A stretch of DNA of 17,075 nt from GCA-020344715 sp050115935 (GCA_050115935.1 JASFPO010000036.1:1-17075), one strand, 5' to 3'. Shown: positions 6,334-13,350, counted from the stretch's first letter. Numbers and translations: made by a program. Notes: a model not told the origin generated them from the letters alone.

Positions 6334-7290
6334 CTATGCATATACGTTCTCCAGTGCGTCTTCTGGTGCTGGAAAAGGACTTTCTATGGCGAATTTCACA
6401 GCTTTTTCCACCGCCAAAACAACTTCTCGCTCCATTTTTTCATCTTCTTGCTCAGTTAGCAGTTCCATCTTCTGCAGCTTCGCCTTAAGCCTTGAGATAG
6501 GGTCTCTTTTCAACCATTCTTCCACCTCTGCTTTGGGACGATAAGTAGCAGGGTCAAATCGTGAATGTCCCTTATGCCTGTAAGTTTGGCACTCAATTAG
6601 TGTTGGGCCTTCGCCATGTCTCGCGCGGTTCACAGCCTTGTGTGTTGCTTCATAGACAGCAATTACATCGTTGCCATCCACCGTCACCCCTGGAATTCCA
6701 TACGCTGCAGCTCTGTCGGCTATTCTCTCTATCTTCATAACCGTTGTTTGCCTAGTTCCCATAGCATACAAGTTGTTCTCACAAACAAAAATCACTGGAA
6801 GCGACCAGATAGCAGCCATATTAATGCTCTCATGAAAAGTTCCTTGATTTGAAGCCCCATCTCCAAAGAAACCTGCTGTAACCTGATCCGTTCCTCTCAA
6901 CTTAATTGATAATCCAGCGCCAACTGCTATTGGAATTCCAGCTCCAACAACTGCTGTTGCACCAAGCATCCCTATGCTGAAATCGGCTATGTGCATGGAG
7001 CCTCCTTTGCCTTTACAGTATCCGTTTTTTTTGCCTAGAATCTCAGCCATAACTTTGCGCAAGTCGGCGCCTTTTGCGATACAATGACCATGACCTCTGT
7101 GAGTGCTTGTTATGTAGTCGTCTCTGCGTAGGTTGGCGCAAACACCAACGGCAACCGCTTCTTGTCCTACGTAGAGATGAATTGTGCCAGGCACAAGGTT
7201 TTGACCATACAACTCATAAACTTTCTCTTCGAAGTGGCGAATTCTCAGCATATGCCGATACATTTCAATTAGCTTTTCTTTCTCTGGCAT
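6334..7290 (-). CDS. 2-oxoacid dehydrogenase E1 component, alpha subunit
   Basis: First gene of the operon, 318 residues. It carries the thiamine diphosphate motif: GDGASNQGTFHESINMAA, then VIFVCENNLYAMGT, i.e. GDG followed after about 30 residues by NN. Other family marks are YVGQEAVAVGVCANL, the STHRGHGHCIAKG loop, GSMHIADFSIGMLGATAVVG, and THKAVNRARHGEGPTLIECQ followed by the YRHKGHSRFD loop near the end. The phosphorylation-loop area is of the short bacterial kind. ATG follows GAGGG. A TATA box about 50 bases upstream marks the operon promoter. Archaea usually oxidise pyruvate with ferredoxin oxidoreductases, so a complete E1-E2 set is an extra. In Thermoplasma a similar cluster handles branched-chain oxoacids. 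Confidence 0.94.
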   Translation of the reverse strand: MPEKEKLIEMYRHMLRIRHFEEKVYELYGQNLVPGTIHLYVGQEAVAVGVCANLRRDDYITSTHRGHGHCIAKGADLRKVMAEILGKKNGYCKGKGGSMHIADFSIGMLGATAVVGAGIPIAVGAGLSIKLRGTDQVTAGFFGDGASNQGTFHESINMAAIWSLPVIFVCENNLYAMGTRQTTVMKIERIADRAAAYGIPGVTVDGNDVIAVYEATHKAVNRARHGEGPTLIECQTYRHKGHSRFDPATYRPKAEVEEWLKRDPISRLKAKLQKMELLTEQEDEKMEREVVLAVEKAVKFAIESPFPAPEDALENVYA

Positions 7291-7630
7291 TCATTGAATC
7301 CCTCTTTTTGAAAGGGTCTTAAGGAGATTTAGTTTGCTCATATAAAATCATTATTGAAGAAGGCCATGTCTGCTACTAATTTCGCCTAGAATTGCATCTT
7401 GTGTCTTCGTGATCCCTCACATTACCTGAATATTCTACTGATTTTTCTGCAATGAATCCTGATGCTGCTCTTCAGCTAGGATATTAGGCGTTTCATTGTT
7501 CCTAAGCCGAAGAATTCAGTTTGGTTTTTTCTTTTTAAATTAATTTTGTCGTCCTTCTTATACTCTTTTTCACTCGATTTTGCGTGGTGATTCTTCGGAC
7601 AGGTTCTTACAAGAAAGCGTGGTACAAAGG
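7291..7630. other. Divergent intergenic region
   Basis: Gene-free region of 340 bases between the E1alpha gene and the GNAT-terminase cassette. The minus-strand half holds the TATA box of the dehydrogenase operon. On the plus strand TTTTTAAATTA (7532-7542) and CTTATACTC (7557-7565) are the candidate promoter elements of the cassette. I see no small gene, RNA or att-like repeat in it. Confidence 0.4.
7339..7347 (-). promoter_or_regulatory. Probable TATA box of the E1alpha-E1beta-E2 operon
   Basis: On the minus strand the stretch reads TTTTATATG, about 50 bases before the E1alpha ATG. Transcription would start near 7314, leaving a leader of about 24 bases that contains GAGGG. Confidence 0.5.
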
Positions 7631-8494
7631 ATGAGAAAGGTCAAGCTTGAAGATTTGAAGCCTGACGTGCATGTCCATAAAAGGTTTGGCAAAGATGTAA
7701 CCGTTGAGTACTATCAGTCACAGAAAGTTTTCAGCTTTGAGTGTAGTTTGCTTAGGAATATAAAGGTTCAAGAGGGTTTGACGCAGGATTATCGTAAGCT
7801 GGCAGAGTTTCATTACCGTAGTCACCGACTTCCTCCACCGCGAGCCATCTTTCGTGCAGTACGAGATGGTGAGGTTGTTGGTGTCATTGTCTATAGTTAT
7901 CCGAGTCCTGTAGCATCAGGGCGCAAAAACGTTGGATTGGGTAAAATGCCTCTTTGTGAGTTGAATAAAGCTCTTAGCAGTATTTCTCGGGTTGTTGTAC
8001 ATCCCAAATATCGTAGTATTGGAGTTGGGCAAAAACTTGTGAGGGAAACCCTGCCTTGCGCTTCTACCTCGATGGTTGAGACGATTGCAGTTATGGCGCG
8101 TTACAATCCGTTTTTCGAAAGGGCTGGCATGCAAAAGATCTGCGAGCAGCCTCCAGCAAAACAAGTTGTTAAGATTGCAAGTAGACTCCCAAGCTTTGGC
8201 TTCAACATGCAGCGCATAGGAAGCACCAATTACAACCTTTCAGTTTTGAGAGCTCTTTCTGAAAGACAACTGTTAGAACTGAGGCAAGTTTTCGCCAAGA
8301 ATGCGCATCCACGCTTAATGAGATATTTTTCTTCTAGCAAGGTCTTTGGAAAGAGAGTGGAGTATGTCAATGCCATTGTGAATGCAAGTTTGGAGAGACT
8401 TGCTGGCTTGATCAAAGTTGTCAGTTTGCTTTGTCAGGTTAAGGTTTACCTTTTCTGGAGGAATCCAAAATGGGAAGAAAAATTGAGCAGATGA
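7631..8494 (+). CDS. GNAT-fold protein, first gene of a terminase-associated cassette
   Basis: Protein of 287 residues with a GNAT core in its middle. Residues 120-136, RVVVHPKYRSIGVGQKL, form strand 4 and the acetyl-CoA loop (R-x-x-G-x-G). The segment AVMARYNPFFERAGMQKI supplies the end of the fold. The N-terminus (VKLEDLKPDVHVHKRFGKDV) and about the last 100 residues are outside the core and unrecognised. The motif area resembles, from memory, the acetyltransferase domain fused to an ABC-type ATPase in COG2401, but no ATPase domain is present here. ATG at 7631 is chosen; GTG at 7619 and TTG at 7580 are in frame and possible, since the ribosome site is weak in each case. Its 3' end overlaps the next gene by 25 bases. 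Confidence 0.7.
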   Translation: MRKVKLEDLKPDVHVHKRFGKDVTVEYYQSQKVFSFECSLLRNIKVQEGLTQDYRKLAEFHYRSHRLPPPRAIFRAVRDGEVVGVIVYSYPSPVASGRKNVGLGKMPLCELNKALSSISRVVVHPKYRSIGVGQKLVRETLPCASTSMVETIAVMARYNPFFERAGMQKICEQPPAKQVVKIASRLPSFGFNMQRIGSTNYNLSVLRALSERQLLELRQVFAKNAHPRLMRYFSSSKVFGKRVEYVNAIVNASLERLAGLIKVVSLLCQVKVYLFWRNPKWEEKLSR

Positions 8495-8688
8495 TTTCTG
8501 AATTGAAAAGTCATGTTCAAGAAGCCTTGAAGGGCGAGTTGAGTCTCCGGGATCTGTATGATTTGGCGCGGATAATCAAAGTTTTGGCTGAGCTTGAGGC
8601 TGAGATCGGTGGAAGCGAGAAGGAGATGCGCGAGTTTATTGAGCGACTTATGAGGAGAATTTCGATTGAGGTTAGAGAATCTGCGTGA
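8470..8688 (+). CDS. Small helical protein between GNAT and terminase genes
   Basis: Unrecognised 72-residue protein beginning MGRKIEQMISELKSHVQEAL. Nearly all of it looks helical, with heptad-like leucine/isoleucine spacing and alternating charge (about residues 1-20, 25-46 and 48-70), suggesting a two- or three-helix bundle or a coiled coil; no cysteine, no membrane segment. ATG follows a good GGAGG at eight bases, which lies inside the end of the GNAT gene. It overlaps that gene by 25 bases and the terminase gene by 23, so all three are probably translated in a coupled way. Size, position and charge would fit an adaptor or a small-subunit-like partner of the terminase protein; this is inference only. 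Confidence 0.6.
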   Translation: MGRKIEQMISELKSHVQEALKGELSLRDLYDLARIIKVLAELEAEIGGSEKEMREFIERLMRRISIEVRESA

Positions 8689-9991
8689 GAAGTGCAAGGT
8701 TGATCCTGCTTTTTTCGTTGAGAGATTTTTCAGTTTCAAGCCGTTTGATTATCAAATAAGGCTTTTGGGAGACCCAAGCAAACGGATTAGTGCTCGCTGG
8801 TCTCGTCAATCAGGTAAGACGACGACTTTTGGGGTCAAGATTTTGCATTTTGCCGTTACGAACTCTGGTGTCTGTGTTGTTGTTGTAGCGCCTAGCTTGA
8901 GGCAGTCGCGGAACGTGAGAGATAAGATGGAGCCTTTGATCATGGCCATTCCTCGGGAGATCCGCAAGCTCGTTTTCAGAAAAGTCCAAAGAGAAACAAT
9001 TAGGTTGCGTAATGGTAGTGTCATTAAGTTTTATCCAAATAGCCCAGATTTGATTCGGGGTGAAACTGCAGATCTTGTTTATGTGGATGAGGCTGCGATG
9101 TTTCGTGATGATCGTTACATGTTTAATCAGGTGCTTAAGCACATGCTGGCTACGACTGAGCGGAGAGGTTTTGGTTATCTTTATGTTAGTAGCACTCCGA
9201 AGAATAAGAAGAGCATGTTTTATGAGATGTGCCAGCCTGACAGCGGTTTCAGTCATCATCATGTTAGTTGGCGGGAACCCGTGAAGGCTGGGCTTATCAG
9301 TGAAGAATGGGTTGAGGAGATGCAGAGGGAGTTGTTGCCTGCAGAGTTTCAGATGGAGCTTGAAGCCGAGTTTGTAGAGGACGCTGACAGCTGGCTGACT
9401 TATGATTTGATCAGCAACTGCATTGATCACACGCTTGAGTTTTATCGTTTCGAAGATTATCCCAGAGGCGAGTTCTATGTTGGCGTGGATTTTGGCAAGC
9501 ATCAGGACTATAGTGTTGTGGCTGTAGTTCAGAAGGAAGGTGCGGTCTTAAAATTGCTTCATCTACATGAATTTTCGCTGGGAACGTCGTACGCCAGTGT
9601 CATAGGATATGTTAAGGCTTTGTGTGACCGCTATCGTGCCGTTGAGGCTGTTTGTGTTGATCAAACAGGCGTAGGCGAATATATTGTTGAAGAGATGAAA
9701 AGTGGAGGAATCAGTGGTGTACAAGGTGTCTTGTTGACACTGCCCAGAAAAGAGGAGATCCTGACTTTTCTGAGACAGAAGATGATTAACCGTCAAGTGG
9801 CAATTCCTTATGAGCAGACTAGGCTAAACGAGCGGTTTGTAGCTCAGCTCAATGTTGAGAAATTTGAGATCACAAAGGAGGGCAGAATAAAGTTCAGCCA
9901 TCCTTCTGGCACACATGACGACATGCTTTGGGCTTTTGCTCTAGCCGCCTACGCAACAAGAGGAGAAGAAACAGGAGTCATTTTGTTTTGA
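8666..9991 (+). CDS. Terminase large subunit-like ATPase/nuclease
   Basis: DNA-packaging-type motor protein, 441 residues, with both expected domains. ATPase: adenine-contacting F27-Q30 region, Walker A SRQSGKTT (residues 46-53), LIRGE (129-133) as in terminases, Walker B LVYVDEA (137-143, D141 and E142), and a motif III-like YVSSTPKN. Nuclease, RNase H-like: D275 in GVDFGK, D332 in VDQTGVGE, and D418/D419 in HDDMLWAFALAAYA. All catalytic acids are present, so the protein looks functional rather than decayed. TTG start, with GAGGAG eight bases upstream, inside the previous gene. No portal, protease, capsid or integrase gene lies in the window; it is flanked by a dehydrogenase operon and ribosomal genes. 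It could be a domesticated viral gene or part of an unrelated DNA-processing system. Confidence 0.88.
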   Translation: MRLENLREKCKVDPAFFVERFFSFKPFDYQIRLLGDPSKRISARWSRQSGKTTTFGVKILHFAVTNSGVCVVVVAPSLRQSRNVRDKMEPLIMAIPREIRKLVFRKVQRETIRLRNGSVIKFYPNSPDLIRGETADLVYVDEAAMFRDDRYMFNQVLKHMLATTERRGFGYLYVSSTPKNKKSMFYEMCQPDSGFSHHHVSWREPVKAGLISEEWVEEMQRELLPAEFQMELEAEFVEDADSWLTYDLISNCIDHTLEFYRFEDYPRGEFYVGVDFGKHQDYSVVAVVQKEGAVLKLLHLHEFSLGTSYASVIGYVKALCDRYRAVEAVCVDQTGVGEYIVEEMKSGGISGVQGVLLTLPRKEEILTFLRQKMINRQVAIPYEQTRLNERFVAQLNVEKFEITKEGRIKFSHPSGTHDDMLWAFALAAYATRGEETGVILF

Positions 9992-10080
9992 GTATTTCTT
10001 TGCTTGTTCTGGTTGAACGTGTGCTCTGTGTGACTTATGGGTTGAAAAATAGAAGAGCTGCGTTGGTTGAGTCAGTAGCC

Positions 10081-10398
10081 TTATCCGAATAGGGCTCCTA
10101 GACCTTCGATTGCTTCTTCTTCCTTTTTCTCTTCTTTCTCTTTCTTCTTTTCTTTGTCTGGTTTCGCTTCAGCACTTGGCGCTTCCGTTGTTGCAGCTGG
10201 GGCCGTTGGCATAAAGGCTGGTGCAGACTTCACTGCTTCTTCGATGTTGACTTCAGCCAGAGAAGCTACGAGAGCCTTCACTCGTACGGGATCTGCGTTA
10301 ACGCCTGCTGCAGTCAACACTTTGGTCAAGCTCTTCTCGTTGATTGGTTTTCCAGCTTTGTGCAATAGTATAGCAGCGTGTAGGTATTCCATACTCAT
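10081..10398 (-). CDS. rpl12: Ribosomal protein L12 (P1), stalk protein
   Basis: Acidic stalk protein of the large subunit that binds as dimers to L10 and recruits translation factors; 105 residues. Archaeal P1 layout: N-terminal dimerisation helices (MSMEYLHAAILLHKAGKPIN, then LTKVLTAAGVNADPVRVKAL), an Ala/Pro hinge, a Lys/Glu-rich stretch, and the factor-binding tail EAIEGLGALFG. Two further in-frame starts exist (GTG nine bases upstream and ATG six bases inside). ATG at 10398 is chosen because GAGGTGA ends just before it. Last gene of the L11-L1-L10-L12 group, 36 bases after rpl10, and convergent with the terminase gene across 89 bases that show no clear terminator. Confidence 0.95.
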   Translation of the reverse strand: MSMEYLHAAILLHKAGKPINEKSLTKVLTAAGVNADPVRVKALVASLAEVNIEEAVKSAPAFMPTAPAATTEAPSAEAKPDKEKKKEKEEKKEEEAIEGLGALFG

Positions 10399-10434
10399 AG
10401 GTTTCACCTCTCCTCTTTCTTTACAATCACCCTT

Positions 10435-11325
10435 TTAACCTTTCTGCGTGGAGTCCTCGGAACTTGCGGTCTTCTCTGATCCTCCAATCTTGGTGTTTAG
10501 ACTCAAAGCTTCCAAGTGGGTCTTCTTAAGAAGGTCAGCAATTGTCTCGCTCGTTGGATAACCGGCATTTATAGACAGACTACACGCGTGTTGAAAGGCA
10601 GTTTGCAGAAGGAGCTCTATGTTTTCCGAAACAGGATAAGCGGCATTCAATGACAAATTAAATGCGTCTGCGCTGGCTTCTTGGATATTCCGCTGAATCT
10701 CATCCAAGTCTATGCGCAAATGCTCCTCAGTTACTATTATTCCTTCATCGTACACAGCCTTCATTACCAATCCAGCTTCAACAGGCTTGATTCCAAGCTT
10801 AGACAAGACGCCTGCAAGCCGCGCATCTATAGCTCCCCCTTGGCTAACAACTAACGTATCTCGATTTATCCAAACACTTCCTGACTCGATCCTAGTCGGC
10901 AAGCCCACACCGCTTAGTTGACTTATAATAGGTCCCGGCGGCAGCCCCGTGTTTCCAGATGGAATCGTTACGTCAAGAGACGCTATGTCTCCTGCTTTGG
11001 CAGTTATCTGCACTCTGCTCTTTTGAAGAAGAATGGATAGCTTGAAAGGGTTGAGGTCTGTAAACAGATAAATGTTTGAACCAGTCACGAAGTTTTCGAG
11101 ATTGTTGATTCCCGCCTTGCTTTTACATTTTGCAATGGCTCTCTTCATCAACGTATTCTTAATAACACGGAGATGGGCGATGTCTCGAAGCTTCCTCTTC
11201 AATTCTTGGAGCTGAGCCGCCCTAACTTTCCGCAGATCCGCAACTGCTATGGTCTTGTACTTCTCTAGAAAGCTTAGTATATCCTCAACCTCTTTGGCTT
11301 TTTCCACTGCCACCTGCCTTGACAT
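10435..11325 (-). CDS. rpl10: Ribosomal protein L10 (P0), without the usual C-terminal tail
   Basis: Stalk base protein that anchors L12 dimers on 23S rRNA; 296 residues. The rRNA-binding domain is typical (AVADLRKVRAAQLQELKRKL, then HLRVIKNTLMKRAI), followed by the archaeal insertion domain (TIPSGNTGLPPGPIISQLSG). The C-terminal part has successive similar helices, NLSLNAAYPVSENIELLL and SLSINAGYPTSETIADLL, expected to be L12-dimer binding sites. Archaeal P0 normally ends in the same acidic GLGALFG tail as L12, near 335-340 residues. Here it ends NTKIGGSEKTASSEDSTQKG. ATG at 11325 has GGAAGG nine bases upstream. An in-frame GTG at 11346 overlapping the L1 stop (GTGA) is the alternative start. 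Confidence 0.93.
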   Translation of the reverse strand: MSRQVAVEKAKEVEDILSFLEKYKTIAVADLRKVRAAQLQELKRKLRDIAHLRVIKNTLMKRAIAKCKSKAGINNLENFVTGSNIYLFTDLNPFKLSILLQKSRVQITAKAGDIASLDVTIPSGNTGLPPGPIISQLSGVGLPTRIESGSVWINRDTLVVSQGGAIDARLAGVLSKLGIKPVEAGLVMKAVYDEGIIVTEEHLRIDLDEIQRNIQEASADAFNLSLNAAYPVSENIELLLQTAFQHACSLSINAGYPTSETIADLLKKTHLEALSLNTKIGGSEKTASSEDSTQKG

Positions 11326-11342
11326 CACCGTAGACCTTCCTG

Positions 11343-11993
11343 TCACACTTTTATTTTGACCGCTGAACCCATCGTCGTCTTTATGTAGATTGACTCGACG
11401 TTTTCTAGTCCCCTCTTGAGTCTTCCCTCAAGCCTGCCTAACACTGCTCGAACATTTTGGACCACTTGTTCGTCTGGCATCTCTTCTGAGCCTATGCGAC
11501 ATTGTAGAACCGGCTGACCTCTTGTCCTCATTATAACTGTTTTCCGTTGTTTTTTCATAATCTCTGCAATGTTGGCTGTTGGGGGCACCGGACTTGGCAT
11601 TCTTCCCTTTGGACCCAAAGCTGAACCCAGAATCTTTCCAATAACGGGCATAAGGGGGGCTTCAGCAATGAAATAGTCGTAGGTCTGTGCCAAAGACTTC
11701 CGCTTTTTCTTGTCACCTGCTAGGGCTTCAAGCTCTCTTCTTTCCATAACCAAATCGGCGCCTGCTCTTTTGGCTTTCAGAGCAAGTTCGCCAGAAGCAA
11801 AAACACAAATTTTGGTTTGTTTTCCGACCCCGTTAGGCAGTTCTATGCGTTCTTGGATTTTGCCTTCAGGCTTTTTCATGTCGATGTCTCGTAGATTTAC
11901 GATTAACTCGATTGACTGTGAAAACTTCCTCTTCGAAGATTTTTCTCTCGCTTGCTTGATAGATTCCAAGAGCGCCTTCGTATCCAGTGACAT
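11343..11993 (-). CDS. rpl1: Ribosomal protein L1
   Basis: L1-stalk protein, 216 residues, the normal archaeal size. Recognisable parts: SIELIVNLRDIDMKKPEGKI, then RIELPNGVG, the second-domain stretch FIAEAPLMPVIGKILGSALG with PKGRMPSPVPP, and VLGRLEGRLKRGLENVESIY ahead of the end, IKTTMGSAVKIKV. ATG at 11993 is chosen over an in-frame TTG at 12014, because GAGG lies seven bases before the ATG and nothing suitable lies before the TTG. In Methanococcus L1 represses its own L1-L10-L12 message; I did not identify the binding site here. A TATA-like element ahead of the gene suggests it may also have its own promoter. Confidence 0.96.
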   Translation of the reverse strand: MSLDTKALLESIKQAREKSSKRKFSQSIELIVNLRDIDMKKPEGKIQERIELPNGVGKQTKICVFASGELALKAKRAGADLVMERRELEALAGDKKKRKSLAQTYDYFIAEAPLMPVIGKILGSALGPKGRMPSPVPPTANIAEIMKKQRKTVIMRTRGQPVLQCRIGSEEMPDEQVVQNVRAVLGRLEGRLKRGLENVESIYIKTTMGSAVKIKV

Positions 11994-12029
11994 CGATAAG
12001 CCTCGTGCTTTCAACCCTATGAGAGCCGA

Positions 12030-12036
12030 TTATAAA
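12030..12036 (-). promoter_or_regulatory. Possible internal promoter ahead of rpl1
   Basis: The 74-base gap between rpl11 and the rpl1 ATG contains TTTATAA on the minus strand within GATTTTTATAATC. It is about 37 bases before the ATG, a distance that would give a very short leader. It would let rpl1-rpl10-rpl12 be transcribed apart from secE-spt5-rpl11. Confidence 0.4.
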
Positions 12037-12067
12037 AATCTTATTATCGAACATAGTTCGTGGAATT

Positions 12068-12553
12068 TCACTCTTTTAACAGTTGATCGTATTGTCCTTT
12101 GTCGATTTCTTCTTGGACATCTTTCGGATCTTTTCCTTCAACTGTCACGCCCATGCTAACGCAGCTGCCTAGAACTTCTTTAACCGCGGACTTCAGATTT
12201 CTAGCGAATATTTGGGTTCGTTTCATTTTTGCAATGCGTACAAGCTGCTCGAGTTTGAGGTCTCCAACCTTTTCAGTGTTAGGCGCTCCTGAACCTTTTG
12301 TAATCTTTAGCTCGCTGACGATTAGGGCTGATGTTGTTGGAGTGCCGACATCCACCTTGAATTCTTTGGTTTCTGTGTTCACAGTTATTTTCACTGGAAC
12401 TTTCATGCCTGCGAAATCTTTGGTGGCTTCGTTGATTTTGTTTACAATGGCGAGAACATTGACTCCCAGCGGTCCAAGTGCAGGTCCAAGAGGAGGTCCC
12501 GCAGTTGCTTGTCCTCCGCTGACTAGTGCTTCTACGACTTTCTTCTCACTCAT
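12068..12553 (-). CDS. rpl11: Ribosomal protein L11
   Basis: GTPase-centre protein that binds the 23S rRNA thiostrepton region with L10; 161 residues. N-terminal domain signature VSGGQATAGPPLGPALGPLG, then NVLAIVNKINEATKDFAGMK and PVKITVN; the C-terminal rRNA-binding domain includes KVGDLKLEQLVRIAKMK and the conserved LGSCVSMGVTVEG. The ATG overlaps the stop of spt5 by four bases (ATGA), implying translational coupling. A 20-residue tail (DPKDVQEEIDKGQYDQLLKE) is typical of archaeal L11. Confidence 0.96.
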   Translation of the reverse strand: MSEKKVVEALVSGGQATAGPPLGPALGPLGVNVLAIVNKINEATKDFAGMKVPVKITVNTETKEFKVDVGTPTTSALIVSELKITKGSGAPNTEKVGDLKLEQLVRIAKMKRTQIFARNLKSAVKEVLGSCVSMGVTVEGKDPKDVQEEIDKGQYDQLLKE

Positions 12554-13035
12554 GTGACTTCTTCCTTCTTTGCTCTTTCAACCAGTCTAACATAATCAGC
12601 GTGAACTGTAATTGGCAAAGTGAAAGTGGCTTCTAAAAGTTCCAGGGTTACTTCTTCCTTCGTCTTGTCGATTCGCGTGATTTTGGCTCTCATTCCCTTG
12701 AATGGTCCACCTACGATTTCTACAAGGTCTTCCTCATTGAGTTCGTCAATCACTGGTTTCATGACTATGTATTGTTCAACTTCTTTGAAGCTGACGACGC
12801 CTTGAATTCTTGATCTTACATGTTTGATTCCTGCAATGGCTTTCTCCACGAAGTGAGGGCCTTCAGCTTCAATTAAGACATAGCCTTTGAGGGAGTCAGG
12901 TACGAGGATGGCTTTAATGGGCAAGTCTGTGGTTGCCACTCTTGCGGCTATGAGGTCTGCTACGTTTTTCTCTTGTCCCGCTGTGGTTCGAACCGCAAAA
13001 ACCGATGTTGGGACTCTTTTCTTTTCTTCTGTCAT
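12550..13035 (-). CDS. spt5: Transcription elongation factor Spt5 (NusG family)
   Basis: Processivity factor that binds the RNA polymerase clamp as a dimer with Spt4; 161 residues. NGN domain in about residues 9-95 (TSVFAVRTTAGQEKNVADLI, KAILVPDSLKGYVLIEAEG, VRSRIQGVVSF), then a KOW domain (DLVEIVGGPFKGMRAKITRI, followed by DKTKEEVTLELLEA). This is the archaeal architecture with one KOW. It lies between secE and rpl11, the order found in many archaea and bacteria, 17 bases after secE. The stop is shared with the rpl11 start. Confidence 0.95.
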   Translation of the reverse strand: MTEEKKRVPTSVFAVRTTAGQEKNVADLIAARVATTDLPIKAILVPDSLKGYVLIEAEGPHFVEKAIAGIKHVRSRIQGVVSFKEVEQYIVMKPVIDELNEEDLVEIVGGPFKGMRAKITRIDKTKEEVTLELLEATFTLPITVHADYVRLVERAKKEEVT

Positions 13036-13052
13036 CTATGCATTCTCCTCTG

Positions 13053-13223
13053 TTACGTTCCAAGCATTATGCTGGAAAGGAATTTGATGATGAACCCTAT
13101 TGCGCCGACGACTATAATTCCTAGGAGGCAGATTTTTATGGAGAGCCACAGCTCGTTCCACGCGGGTTTTTTGGCCTGTTTTAGCAGTCTTCCAGCCGAT
13201 TGAAGGAATGTTCGTAGTCCCAA
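13053..13223 (-). CDS. secE: Protein translocase subunit SecE (Sec61 gamma)
   Basis: Small membrane subunit that clamps SecY in the Sec translocon; 56 residues, the usual archaeal size. The frame reads MGLRTFLQSAGRLLKQAKKP, then AWNELWLSIKICLLGIIVVG, then AIGFIIKFLSSIMLGT. The amphipathic helix ends at the conserved KKPxWxE motif, and one transmembrane helix spans about residues 28-50. The start is TTG at 13223; an in-frame TGA lies three codons upstream, so no earlier start is possible. A TATA box about 31 bases upstream agrees with this start. A larger open frame covers the same bases in another register and is not coding. First gene of the secE-spt5-ribosomal group. Confidence 0.9.
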   Translation of the reverse strand: MGLRTFLQSAGRLLKQAKKPAWNELWLSIKICLLGIIVVGAIGFIIKFLSSIMLGT

Positions 13224-13253
13224 TTCTGCTCAAACTCAACAAACATTCAATAC

Positions 13254-13263
13254 TAATATAAAA
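13254..13263 (-). promoter_or_regulatory. TATA box of the secE-spt5-ribosomal operon
   Basis: On the minus strand reads TTTTATATTA, about 31 bases before the secE TTG, giving a start of transcription near 13230 and a leader of only a few bases. Confidence 0.6.
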
Positions 13264-13350
13264 GCATATTCGGAAAAGTGTTGCCTTTCTTCTCAGATTT
13301 GCCTTAACGGTCTCTTTGATACCCATCTATCGCCTTTTCGAGCGATCAGT

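Noticed and set aside
8810..9502. 230-residue minus-strand frame
   Set aside because: It is antisense to the terminase ATPase domain, has no family pattern and no ribosome site, and the plus frame carries all the motifs.
7631..9991. An integrated provirus
   Set aside because: Only a terminase-like protein is present. No portal, capsid, protease, tail, integrase or att-like direct repeats were seen, and both flanks are ordinary operons.
9992..10080. Terminator between the convergent terminase and rpl12 genes
   Set aside because: No stem-loop with a T-run on either strand; the gap is merely short and mixed in sequence.
12099..12557. 152-residue plus-strand frame
   Set aside because: Antisense to rpl11, serine-rich shadow with no recognisable domain.
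13036..13326. Minus-strand 96-residue frame over the secE region
   Set aside because: It is the wrong register. The frame that gives the KKPAWNEL motif and one membrane helix is the 56-codon SecE starting at 13223.
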